From positions 33,501 to 97,500 of the forward strand of contig CAUYUJ010015506.1 in NCBI GenBank assembly GCA_963575745.1: 64,000 bases of DNA, read 5' to 3'. The translations under genes and the position numbers were made by a program. This document shows positions 29,000-37,276 of the stretch, in pieces (positions within the stretch are counted from its first letter, which is position 1; the number at the start of each line of letters is the position of its first letter). The notes beneath the pieces are model-generated. The model did not search any database. It saw only the letters and a program-made list of their open reading frames with translations, and was not told the origin of the DNA. Source of the stretch: Prorocentrum cordatum. Taxonomy: Eukaryota; Sar; Dinophyceae; Prorocentrales; Prorocentraceae.

Positions 29000-31900
29000 G
29001 CATCGTCTGCGCTCCTCTTGTGCGGACGGTGGCCTTGTGCAGACTGACCCTGATCCAAATCTACCTCGGGATCACCACCCGCTCCCTGCTAGCCTCTCTT
29101 GTGGGCTGCTGGGTCCAGGTCTTCCTCTATCGCCGCCCGATGCTCGCCATCTTTACGCACGTCTACAACTTCTTGTCGCGCCTGGCGACCGAGGACGGCA
29201 TCGAATACGACTTGCCCCCTTATGTTCGCGACGAGCTTCTGGCCTGCACCTTTTTAGCCTTTACGGCTATAACCGACCTTCGGGCGCAGCCTTGCCCCGA
29301 GGTGTTCGGTACGGACGCGTCTCTCGGCTGGGGGGGCGTTGTCCGCGCTCCTATCAGCCCGCAGCTCTCCGCCGAGCTGTGGCGCAGATCGGAGCACGGG
29401 GGGTGGCACACGATCCTGCACAATCGGAGCCTCCTCGCCGTACTCAGCCGCGGCGTGCCCTTGGGCCCTGAGCTCACCCAACTGCATCACGACCTGGGGC
29501 TCCCGTCTATTGAGCCCCCCGTCGCGCCGCGTTGGGTCACCGAGCTATCAGAGGCGCTGCGCTTTCGGCTCGCGTACAAATGGGAGTTTCGCATGCCTCG
29601 TCACATCAATATCCTTGAGACCACAGTGTATAAGAGTCTGTGCAAATACTGTTGTGTTCGCCTCCCTGACTCTCGTATCCCCGTTCTCCTGGATTCAAAA
29701 GTGGCTTTGGGCGCGACCGCGCACGGGCGCAGCAGCTCTCCTGGTCTATCTCATGTTCTCTCGACCACTTTGCCCTATGTGATAGGAGGAGGTTTATATA
29801 TGGGAGGCATGTACGTGCCCACGGACGTGCATAGGGCCGACGATCCCACGCGCAACCGTGCGGTGAGGCCCCCGTCTCGTGACCCTCCCGCCTGGTTAGT
29901 GGAAGCAGAGAGAGGAGAATTTACTCGCTTTGATTGCATCGCGTACGCCGACTCCCGCTCGTCATTCCCTACTTGTCTCTGGGGCCGATTTGTTGCGCAG
30001 CTTGTGGCTCGAGGCCCCGAGGGGTTGCTCAGCCACCGTTGGGCGGCCGCCCCCCCCCTCTCGGTGGGCGCGGGGATGGCCGCCGACGCCGCCGGCGACG
30101 GCGCCCAGGGCGAAGCCCTCGACCCCTCGGGCGCCGCCGAGAGCAGCAGCGAAGCTGCTCTCGCCAGCGGAGAGCGTCGCGGGCCTCGCAACGCGCTCTT
30201 CGCTGACAGCGACCGGCCTCTCACATCCACAGCAGACGCCACGCCCAAAGCGTCTGCGTCCTCGGAGGGCGGCTCGCACGGCCCCGACCCTGCCGCCGCC
30301 AGCGCTGGTTCGGCTCCCCCGGCCGCCAAGCGTGCTCCGCCTCTGGCCCTCCGCTCCAAGGCCGCGGCGGCCCCTCCGCCTGCGATCGGGGGGGGCTCGT
30401 CGCGCGTCGGCTCACGGGAAGCGCCAAAGGGGGCCACGGCTGCTACCCCCCGCATCTTCCAGCGAGCGGCCAGGGTGAGCGCCTCTCGCCAACTGCTTGG
30501 CGTCGTGGACGGGGCCTCGCGCAGCACCATCGAAGCCGCCTTCAGGCGCCAGTCCCTAGTCTACCATCCAGACAGGACTCCTGCGCACTTGGGGGCCGAT
30601 GAGCGAGCAGCCCGCGCGCTCAACTGGAAGCAGCTCTGTGACGCCAAGTCAGTGTTGCTCCAGGCCCTCTCGCAGGCCGCCGCGCCGCCCGCTGGTCCTA
30701 GCACGGGCGGTGACGGTCCTGCCGCTCGCGCCTACGCCCAGGCAAAAGCGGCAGGGAAGGGCGCCCGCAAGGGCAAGCTGGCTCCTGGGTCGACCATGGC
30801 CCTTCAGGCGCTCGAAGAAGCGGTCTCTTCGCGGGTCGCCCTGGCGAGTGCCGAGCTGGCCCCTCGGGCTGCCCTCCCCGCCTCGGGCGCGCCTCTCCCA
30901 AGGAGCGGGGTTTCGTCTGCCCTCGCGACGCGGGCGGCTGAGTCTGATGCCATCCTCGCCTCCGCCGTGTCGCGCGGCCGCGTGGAGCTCGACGCACTCC
31001 GCACCGCGCGTGCCGACGCCGCCAGGCGCACGGTGCAGGCTCCTGCACGCGGCGAAGGCGAGCGTGCCGTCGCTCGTGCCGAGCTCGCGGAAGGGATGGC
31101 CGATCGCGCCTACTTCCGACGCTTGCGCGAGGCCGCCAGTCGTGAGGCCGCGGGCTTGCCGCGTACGGCTCCCGTCCAGCTGGGTCGGGATTGGCGCAAA
31201 ACTCTGCGCGCCGTCCTGCACAACGCTGAGGTCTCGACGGGCCTCGCCAACGCGGATCGTGCCGCTCGTGCTGGGGACGCCCCCGCGTCGTCCGCTGGGC
31301 GCTCCCTGGCCGAGGTGGAAGCTGTGGGCCCGCGCGCCTTGGCGAGACCTGCCGACGACCCAGCGTCCAGCTTCAGCCGTCGTGAGGGGCGCGCGGTCCG
31401 CGCCCGCCTGGGCCCGCGGGACGAAGCTGTCGAGGACCAGCCCAATCGCGGGGGTCACGCGCCGCACTCCGCCTCGCGCACGGGCGCCACGCGCAACAGG
31501 CGCGCCAAGAAGCAGCGGCGAGCTTCGACGGCGGCGCTCCCCGCCCCTGAGGGGGGGGCCGCCGCGACGCCGGGCCGCAGGGCGCGTCGCACTGCTAATG
31601 CGCGCCGCTGGGCAGGCGCGGCACGCCCCAGCTCCGCCGCGGGAGTGGGCCCTCCACCGCGGAGCCGCAGCCCTGCCCGCAGCCGCACGCGGTCTCCGAA
31701 CCCGTACGGGACTGATCACACCTCTCCCTCGGGAGGCTGCTCCTCGCCTCCCATCGACGGCTCGATCTCGCCTGAGGAGCCTTCGGGGCCGCCGGCGGGG
31801 GAGGCATCGGAGGGCCCGCACACTCCTGACGGGTCTCCGCCCGCGAGCGCCCGCAGCCGCTCGAGAGCGGAGCCCGCGTGCGAGGAGGACTCTCCGACGG

Positions 31901-34572
31901 AGCTCGAGGACGTCGTGCTGAGTGCCCTCGCTGACTCCTCGGTGGACCTCGAGCGCGTCGTGGCGGGCCTGAACCCCGAGGTCCTCCTCCGCTTGCAGGC
32001 GGCCTTCCCTCGCCGCGCGGAGGCCTCTCCGCCCGCCGCTCACGCCGCGGCTCGCAGCCGCTCTCGGGGCCGCGGCACGCGCGCAGGCTCCGAGACGCCG
32101 CGGCCCGTCCCCCCGCCGCCGCCACCACCCCGTCACCACTCTGGTGGGCGTGCGGCGTCGCGATCCCGCGGGTCGGCCGCCGGCCAGGGGCTTAGTCGAG
32201 CGAACGCGCGCGACTCCTCTCGTGCGCCTTCGCGTCAGGCGACGTCGCCTGGGCGTCGCGAGGTGCGCTCCCCTCGAGTCGCTCCGAAGCGTCGCCCGAG
32301 CCCCGCCACTTCGCAGCAGCCAGCCACGCCCCGCCATGGTGCGAGCTCGGACGTCGCCTTCGCAGGCAGCTCCCGCGCGGACTCCGCTGCTCAGGCCCCT
32401 CCGACTTCGGTAGGCATGCGCTCTTCCAGCGATGCTGTTGCGGCCCCGCAGGGAGGAGGGCGTGCCGCCGAGGAAGGGGGGTCTTCGAGTGGCTTCGCGC
32501 TTGGCCGAGCTTCAGAGCCCGAGCTGCATCTCAGCGGCTCTCACAGCGGTGACGCTGGAAGCGCCGCGGCTGCAGCCTTCGCAGCGCGGCGCACGGCCTC
32601 TGCGGCCGCTGAGCAGCCCTTGCCTCCAGGGGCCGCCAGCGCCCTAGCGTGGCGCCTCAATATCGGCGGTGAGAAGATCACTGTGGTGAGGTGGGGACCC
32701 GCCTGGCAAGCTGCCTTCCAGAGCGCGGCGTCGTGGCTGAGGTCTTTCGCACCCGCAGGGGCCGCCGAGCCCGAGGGCAAGGATGACTTGCACTGCCTCC
32801 TGCGGGCCTTGCACGCCTACAAGCGCCTGTTTCAGACAGGCGGCGCCGAGCCGATCGACGAGGCCTCGTGGTTGCATCCTTACGTGGCCGTCGTCGAGCC
32901 CGAGGCTATCCCCGCGCATGCTGACCTCCAAGCCATGGGGGCGGGCGCCATCCGTGGCATCGGGCTCGGCTCAAAGATCGAGCAGCGGCGGCGCGCGGGC
33001 AAATTGGCCTGCCTTTTCGACCTTCTGTACCATGTGCAGGACAGTCACGGCGCCATCCCAGCAGCGCTGTGGGGATCCCACTCCCCTCCGTCCGAGATCC
33101 TCGACGCCTTCGCGGAGGTGGTGCCCGTTCCACATCATTCGGGCTTCACGTCCTCGGCAGCTCGTTCCGAGCTCGCCGAAGCAGCCGCGGCTGCGCGTGC
33201 CGAGCCGCGCCCGCCTTTTGACTGGGCGACCCTCGAGGGAGGGGGCGCTCTGCCAGCCGAGATCGAAGCAGGGGCTCGCCGTGCCTACCGTAACATGGGC
33301 GGATCCTTCAGCTCGGCGCGGGCGATGCTGGCGGAGGCGTCGGGGTTCGAGACCGACGGGCGGGGCGCCCTCGTTCCGCCCTTCTACGCGTCCAGGCGCA
33401 GGAGGGCCGCCACGCTGATCAGCTCTCCAAGCCCTGGCCGCCCTGCGCTCATCCTGTGGTGCGTCTGCGGCCTCTGCATCTCTCTGGGAGCCGCGGCGCC
33501 GACCGCAGGCCAAGGGCTTAGTCGGGCTGCGCCGTCCGCGCCCGCTCGCCCTCCGCGCACTCCCTTCGTGCGCGATTCTCACCTCACCTCCGCGTATCTC
33601 GACCGTCGCTCGAGATCGATTGATGCCTTCGAGCTGTGGTTAGCAGAACACACTGGCGTGCCACCCGCCACACTTTGCCGAAGCGGGATACTTCTCGCCC
33701 GTTTCCTCGCGACCTTCGGCGTGTGGCTTCATGATGCAGGTTTCCCTCATTATATTTTGGTCCATGCCATCTTGGGAATCCAAAGCGCCCATCCGCATTG
33801 GAAGGCCTTTCTGACAGAAGCTTGGGACGTAGCGAAACAATGGAAGCTTGCGGAGCCGCCAAAGCTCCGTCCCCCCTTGCCACGCGCGCTGCTGCGCGCC
33901 ATGGTCGGGCTCTGTCTCGCCTGGGACTGGCCGGTGATGGCGGCCCTGCTGCTCATGGGCTTCACGATGTTCCTCAGGCCTGGCGAACTGCTGGCGTCAC
34001 GCCGCTGTGACCTGTCGCTTCCATGCGACCGTCTCGAAGTTGAAGGGGATGCTTTTCTTTCGATTCTTGTTCCAAAGACCAGAAGAACGTACCCGACGCA
34101 ACATGCTCGCTGCTCCGATCGGGGCACGGTGAAGGTATTGAATCAAGTGTTTGGGAGGTTGGCTTCCACCGATCCTCTCGCCCCCTTCGGCGCGAGCGGC
34201 TTCCGTACTCGGTGGAATCATCTGCTTTTGGCTCTGGGCGTCCCTCTTGCCAAAGCAGGTCAGGGGCTCAACCTGACGCCCGCTTGTCTGCGGGGCTCTG
34301 GCGCAACAGACTTCTATATCGCTACGGAAGACGTCCCCCGCGTCTTCTGGCGAGGGCGCTGGCGTCAAGCTTCCAGTGCCGAGCGCTACCTGCAAGCCGC
34401 CGCCGCCTCCACAGTTCTTGCTGCGCTGCCCGAGCACGCACGGGCTCGTATCTTGTTCTTCGCCACCGCCAGCGACCGCCTTGTCGCTTCGTTCCTCCAA
34501 GTCGGCCCCGCCGCTTGGCCTGCCCTGCTTGCGGCCGCCCGCCAAAACCTTGTCACTTCGCAAGGTCCTTGA
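28966..34572 (+). CDS. YR element polyprotein: RT end/RNase H-like region, J domain, tyrosine recombinase
   Basis: One uninterrupted 1868-codon ORF. Residues ~1-330 continue the RT and include an RNase H-like FGTDASLGWGG (about 29308-29338). A disordered Ala/Pro/Ser region follows. Residues ~505-570 form a DnaJ-type J domain: SRQLLGVVDGASRSTIEAAF, RRQSLVYHPDRTP, with the HPD tripeptide at 30565-30573 (residue 534 on). A long Arg/Ser/Ala-rich linker with coiled-coil-like helices runs to ~1220. A globular segment of unknown type lies at ~1220-1480. The tyrosine recombinase occupies ~1520-1850: catalytic Arg in MFLRPGEL (residue 1671), Lys in PKTRR, second Arg in CLRGSGATDFY (1776), the Trp of RGRW (34360), and the nucleophile Tyr in ERYLQ (1808). 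The stop is 12 bp before repeat B1. Confidence 0.85.
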   Translation: MVVGAEVEGRIGIVCAPLVRTVALCRLTLIQIYLGITTRSLLASLVGCWVQVFLYRRPMLAIFTHVYNFLSRLATEDGIEYDLPPYVRDELLACTFLAFTAITDLRAQPCPEVFGTDASLGWGGVVRAPISPQLSAELWRRSEHGGWHTILHNRSLLAVLSRGVPLGPELTQLHHDLGLPSIEPPVAPRWVTELSEALRFRLAYKWEFRMPRHINILETTVYKSLCKYCCVRLPDSRIPVLLDSKVALGATAHGRSSSPGLSHVLSTTLPYVIGGGLYMGGMYVPTDVHRADDPTRNRAVRPPSRDPPAWLVEAERGEFTRFDCIAYADSRSSFPTCLWGRFVAQLVARGPEGLLSHRWAAAPPLSVGAGMAADAAGDGAQGEALDPSGAAESSSEAALASGERRGPRNALFADSDRPLTSTADATPKASASSEGGSHGPDPAAASAGSAPPAAKRAPPLALRSKAAAAPPPAIGGGSSRVGSREAPKGATAATPRIFQRAARVSASRQLLGVVDGASRSTIEAAFRRQSLVYHPDRTPAHLGADERAARALNWKQLCDAKSVLLQALSQAAAPPAGPSTGGDGPAARAYAQAKAAGKGARKGKLAPGSTMALQALEEAVSSRVALASAELAPRAALPASGAPLPRSGVSSALATRAAESDAILASAVSRGRVELDALRTARADAARRTVQAPARGEGERAVARAELAEGMADRAYFRRLREAASREAAGLPRTAPVQLGRDWRKTLRAVLHNAEVSTGLANADRAARAGDAPASSAGRSLAEVEAVGPRALARPADDPASSFSRREGRAVRARLGPRDEAVEDQPNRGGHAPHSASRTGATRNRRAKKQRRASTAALPAPEGGAAATPGRRARRTANARRWAGAARPSSAAGVGPPPRSRSPARSRTRSPNPYGTDHTSPSGGCSSPPIDGSISPEEPSGPPAGEASEGPHTPDGSPPASARSRSRAEPACEEDSPTELEDVVLSALADSSVDLERVVAGLNPEVLLRLQAAFPRRAEASPPAAHAAARSRSRGRGTRAGSETPRPVPPPPPPPRHHSGGRAASRSRGSAAGQGLSRANARDSSRAPSRQATSPGRREVRSPRVAPKRRPSPATSQQPATPRHGASSDVAFAGSSRADSAAQAPPTSVGMRSSSDAVAAPQGGGRAAEEGGSSSGFALGRASEPELHLSGSHSGDAGSAAAAAFAARRTASAAAEQPLPPGAASALAWRLNIGGEKITVVRWGPAWQAAFQSAASWLRSFAPAGAAEPEGKDDLHCLLRALHAYKRLFQTGGAEPIDEASWLHPYVAVVEPEAIPAHADLQAMGAGAIRGIGLGSKIEQRRRAGKLACLFDLLYHVQDSHGAIPAALWGSHSPPSEILDAFAEVVPVPHHSGFTSSAARSELAEAAAAARAEPRPPFDWATLEGGGALPAEIEAGARRAYRNMGGSFSSARAMLAEASGFETDGRGALVPPFYASRRRRAATLISSPSPGRPALILWCVCGLCISLGAAAPTAGQGLSRAAPSAPARPPRTPFVRDSHLTSAYLDRRSRSIDAFELWLAEHTGVPPATLCRSGILLARFLATFGVWLHDAGFPHYILVHAILGIQSAHPHWKAFLTEAWDVAKQWKLAEPPKLRPPLPRALLRAMVGLCLAWDWPVMAALLLMGFTMFLRPGELLASRRCDLSLPCDRLEVEGDAFLSILVPKTRRTYPTQHARCSDRGTVKVLNQVFGRLASTDPLAPFGASGFRTRWNHLLLALGVPLAKAGQGLNLTPACLRGSGATDFYIATEDVPRVFWRGRWRQASSAERYLQAAAASTVLAALPEHARARILFFATASDRLVASFLQVGPAAWPALLAAARQNLVTSQGP
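30478..30680 (+). other. J domain coding segment inside the YR polyprotein
   Basis: Helix II (AAFRRQSLVYHPD), the HPD loop (30565-30573) and a helix III (ARALNWKQLCDAKSVLLQAL) are in the right order and spacing for a ~65-residue J domain, which stimulates Hsp70 ATPase activity. The invariant HPD is intact. It is in frame with RT-side sequence upstream and the recombinase downstream. Confidence 0.7.
32410..32458 (+). repeat. 49-bp internal repeat of the YR element, copy 2
   Basis: Same sequence as 27171-27219 except one base, 5.24 kb downstream, within the linker of the J-domain/recombinase ORF. Confidence 0.85.
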
Positions 34573-34583
34573 GCACGGGTATG

Positions 34584-34740
34584 GCTGCCTCGCCGACATC
34601 GGCGACCAGACGGACTCCACCGTCTGACGCGCGGCGCCCCGGCTTGAGCGCGCGGGACGGGCCTGCCCATTTTGGGCCGCCCCGCGCGCGCACGCCGCGG
34701 CCGCGCTCGGAGACAGCTCGCTAGCGCGCGAGCGGGAGAA
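34584..34740 (+). repeat. Split direct repeat B1
   Basis: 157 bp, repeated at 34830-34986 with an offset of 246 and no gaps. It contains the palindromes CGCCGACATCGGCG and GCTCGC-N6-GCGAGC, possible recombinase or secondary-structure sites. It starts 12 bp after the recombinase stop codon. Confidence 0.9.
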
Positions 34741-34795
34741 TGCTTCTTCTATTCTCTGTGAGCAAGCTCCTGCTGTCTCCGCAGCTTCTCTGCCC
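34740..34795 (+). repeat. Split direct repeat A2
   Basis: Identical to A1 and placed between B1 and B2. The B1/A2 junction AGAA|TGCTTC would regenerate the joined circle form. Confidence 0.9.
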
Positions 34796-34829
34796 CCCTC
34801 CCTCCTCTCCCACTCTAAGGCTGACGGGC

Positions 34830-34986
34830 GCTGCCTCGCCGACATCGGCGACCAGACGGACTCCACCGTCTGACGCGCGGCGCCCCGGCTTGAGCGCGCG
34901 GGACGGGCCTGCCCATTTTGGGCCGCCCCGCGCGCGCACGCCGCGGCCGCGCTCGGAGACAGCTCGCTAGCGCGCGAGCGGGAGAA
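34830..34986 (+). repeat. Split direct repeat B2
   Basis: Second copy of B and right end of the element. It is followed directly by ATGT-type microsatellite sequence. Confidence 0.9.
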
Positions 34987-35014
34987 TTTATGTAATGTAT
35001 GCATTAATGGAATG

Positions 35015-35043
35015 TCCGTAGCCATTTTGGCTCAAGGCTCAAG
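35015..35043 (+). other. Complete dinoflagellate spliced-leader relict plus truncated second relict
   Basis: 35015-35036 equals all 22 positions of the DinoSL (T-CCGTAGCCATTTTGG-CTCAAG). It is followed at once by GCTCAAG (35037-35043), a repeat of the SL 3' end. An SL RNA gene would have a GT donor after CTCAAG; here it is GC, so this is a relict inherited from an mRNA. It marks the downstream gene as a retrogene and the organism as a dinoflagellate. Confidence 0.95.
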
Positions 35044-35089
35044 GGCTCCCGCCCCAGGCAGACCGCCAAAGCAGCCAACTGTGTCGAAG

Positions 35090-36988
35090 ATGGCGAACAA
35101 AGCCGACCTGAAGACGGCCGAGGTGGCTGGGGGCGACAACATGCCCGCAGCCACGGCCGTTCGGGAGGCGGAGGAGCTTGCGGCGCCAACGGAGACCTGC
35201 GTCGTTTTGACAGAGGCCTCGACACCTCCGGAGGCGTCGGAGGACTCAAGCGTGCCCTTCACGGAGGACCTGAAGACCTGGGCTGCGAGCACGCCCGAGG
35301 TCTTCAATCTCTCCGTCTTCCTGACGGAGCTGGTTGGGCAGGGTCTGTTCTCCATTGCAGGGCCGTTCTCCTACCCCTTGCTCTGGTACCTATACGGAAG
35401 CTGGGAGGCCCTCCGGAACCGCTCCTTCTTCTACAGCACATGCGGCAGGTGCGACATGTTTTTCGTCATGTGCCTCGTCTGCTGGGGCACGTCAATTGTG
35501 GCCCTGGTCCTGTGGCTGATCTACCGCCCAAAGGACGTGATGACGATCGAGCTAAAGCTCGTTCTCATGAGCCTGTACTTCAAGAACGTCACCATCTCGG
35601 TCAAGTACGCCTACATGGCACCGAGCCGGTGGCGGCAGCTGAGGGCGAAGCAGTCCCTCGAGGGCTTCATGATCAAGTGGTTCTTCCAGATGGCCGACGT
35701 CGTCTCCAACGAGACGGAGGTGGCCCTCATCGGCGTTCTCGGCACCCGCACGCAGCGTGAGTCGTTGCACCTCAAATTCGTGGGCTGGCCCTCCACGGTC
35801 GGGGAGCTCGACGCACTACGGCAGAGGGTCGACAAGACGTCCAGGTCCATGTACCACATCCCGAACGGAGGCACCCCGAAGTCCTGCGTCCTCTCTCGGA
35901 GGGCTGCGACCTGCACCGATCTGGCCGAGAGGGGGATCGCGCCGCGGCTCTCCCGGAAGCGGCTCCCGGACATGGACGACCTGAGCGAGCTGATCTTCGC
36001 CGCCGCGTCGCGCGGCGAGGTGCTGCCCGTTGAGGAGGTCTTCCACTACATCCTGCGAGGCATGCTGCGCAGCGAGGGGTGGCTCATGCCGAAGCGCTTC
36101 CTCCTGACGGGCATCGCGACGAGCGTGCTCTTTGTCGTCTTCTTGCCTTCCGTCCTGCGCCTGTGCGCGGGCCGTGGCTTCTTTGGCAACTCCTGGCAGT
36201 CCACCGTCATCATCCTGTGCCTCTGGCCGAACGCGCTCACGGGCCACATGTCCACGCTGATATTCCTCTGGACTGGCATGAAGGACTTCTGGCGGCGCTG
36301 GACGCTCATGCGGAGCTGCAGCGCCCTGCTGAGCCTCGACCAGAGCTTCCGCAAGGGCTGCCCGCCCGAGGTGCAGCGCCTGCCGCCGCTGGACTGCACC
36401 GACATCCGGACCGTCGAGGCCTGGAGAAAGCTGCGCTCGCTCTGCCGCGACTGGGGCATCGGGTACTTCCACCGCGTCCGGGGCTTTGCGCTCGTCTGCT
36501 TCGTCATGATCTGCCTCCTCATCGGCGACGCGGTCGTCTGCATGCACAACCAGTGGTACCGGGAGGCGAACGACTTCAGCCTCGCGGACCTCATCCTGGC
36601 GGGCTTCATGGGCACGCTCTTCATTGCCTACGTCATCGCCATGGTCTTCATGGGCCAGGACATCAACGACTCCGCGGGGCGGCACGTGCTGCTGCTGTCG
36701 CGGCAACGGCTGCAGCTTACCTACAGCAGGTACGAGAAGGCCTTCGCGGTGGCTGGGGAGGGCGAGGAGGCGCGGGACACTGGCCGGGCAGAGCTCCTCA
36801 GCGACTACCTCGACGCCGTCGCTGCAGACATCCAGGCGGAGACCCAGGTCGACCCCGTCCGCCTCCTGGGCTTGTACTGCGGCTACTCGCTGCTCGCGTC
36901 CATGTACTTCATCCCCGTCTTCGTGGTCAGCTCCGTCGTATCCTTCTGCGCCTCCGACGAAGGGGGGCGGTGCCACCGCCTCATCTGA
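35090..36988 (+). CDS. Multi-pass membrane protein retrogene, function unknown
   Basis: An intronless ORF of 633 codons from ATG 35090 (MANKADLKTAEV). The frame is open upstream to an ATG at 35012, but that would translate the SL relict, so 35090, about 50 nt after the relict, is chosen. The N-terminal ~65 residues are acidic and soluble. About seven hydrophobic segments are visible, near residues 72-100, 122-144, 335-357, 370-395, 464-485, 500-525 and 593-620. A large hydrophilic loop (~150-330) contains SVKYAYMAP, DKTSRSMYHIPNGGTP and a basic cluster. The final topology is uncertain. Codons are strongly G/C-ending, and no stop or frameshift is seen, so the copy may be functional. It could be a receptor, channel or transporter; no family signature was recognised. 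Confidence 0.85.
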   Translation: MANKADLKTAEVAGGDNMPAATAVREAEELAAPTETCVVLTEASTPPEASEDSSVPFTEDLKTWAASTPEVFNLSVFLTELVGQGLFSIAGPFSYPLLWYLYGSWEALRNRSFFYSTCGRCDMFFVMCLVCWGTSIVALVLWLIYRPKDVMTIELKLVLMSLYFKNVTISVKYAYMAPSRWRQLRAKQSLEGFMIKWFFQMADVVSNETEVALIGVLGTRTQRESLHLKFVGWPSTVGELDALRQRVDKTSRSMYHIPNGGTPKSCVLSRRAATCTDLAERGIAPRLSRKRLPDMDDLSELIFAAASRGEVLPVEEVFHYILRGMLRSEGWLMPKRFLLTGIATSVLFVVFLPSVLRLCAGRGFFGNSWQSTVIILCLWPNALTGHMSTLIFLWTGMKDFWRRWTLMRSCSALLSLDQSFRKGCPPEVQRLPPLDCTDIRTVEAWRKLRSLCRDWGIGYFHRVRGFALVCFVMICLLIGDAVVCMHNQWYREANDFSLADLILAGFMGTLFIAYVIAMVFMGQDINDSAGRHVLLLSRQRLQLTYSRYEKAFAVAGEGEEARDTGRAELLSDYLDAVAADIQAETQVDPVRLLGLYCGYSLLASMYFIPVFVVSSVVSFCASDEGGRCHRLI

Positions 36989-37276
36989 GCGGCACCCCTT
37001 TGTTCCGAAAAGGCTAAGCGGTCCCCAAAGAGACGGGGCCCAGCACCTCTTGGAAATGGAGTGCGGTATACTCATTGTTGGAACAAACAAAGCGAAGCGT
37101 TGTGGTGGTCACAATCCCAAGAGAACAGATAGGATGGGGGGGCGGGTGTGCTTATACTATGCTTTTATATGTGCGCATTGTGCGGCTGTTTTGGGGCTCA
37201 AGGGCCCAAGGGGGCTACTTCGATGGCCCTCTGCCGCTCAGCGCGCGCGTGAAAAGGGGGAGGAGGCCGCGCCGCC
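36989..37276. other. 3' flank of the membrane-protein retrogene
   Basis: Probable 3' UTR and spacer. No A-tract that would mark a retroposition tail is visible. Confidence 0.4.

Larger units (their letters stand above)
24489..34986 (+). mobile_element. Tyrosine-recombinase (DIRS/Ngaro/PAT-like) retrotransposon with split direct repeats
   Basis: The ends show the A1 ... B1-A2-B2 arrangement known from PAT- and Ngaro-type YR retrotransposons. A1 (24489-24544) and A2 (34740-34795) are identical over 56 bp. B1 (34584-34740) and B2 (34830-34986) are 157-bp repeats that appear identical. Internally the element encodes a small membrane ORF, Gag-like ORFs, RT with an IDDH box, an RNase H-like region, a J domain and a C-terminal tyrosine recombinase. 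Elements of this class integrate through a circular intermediate using the recombinase, not a DDE integrase (known). Two frame changes, near 25700 and 28960, may inactivate it or may be expression signals. Confidence 0.85.

Noticed and set aside
30649-32337. 562-codon minus-strand ORF opposite the YR polyprotein linker
   Set aside because: Antisense of an Ala/Arg/Ser-rich linker with few stops; no motif.
35015-35043. An SL RNA gene
   Set aside because: No GT splice donor follows CTCAAG and no Sm-site-like sequence was seen; the tandem partial copy fits a relict.
35816-37090. 424-codon minus-strand ORF opposite the membrane-protein gene
   Set aside because: A shadow of the G/C-ending codons of the plus-strand gene; its Ala/Glu/Arg composition has no hydrophobic core.
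37181-37202. TGCGGCTGTTTTGGGGCTCAAG, resembling a spliced leader 75 nt before the ORF at 37277
   Set aside because: Requires an insertion and several mismatches; too weak to call, though its position is suggestive.
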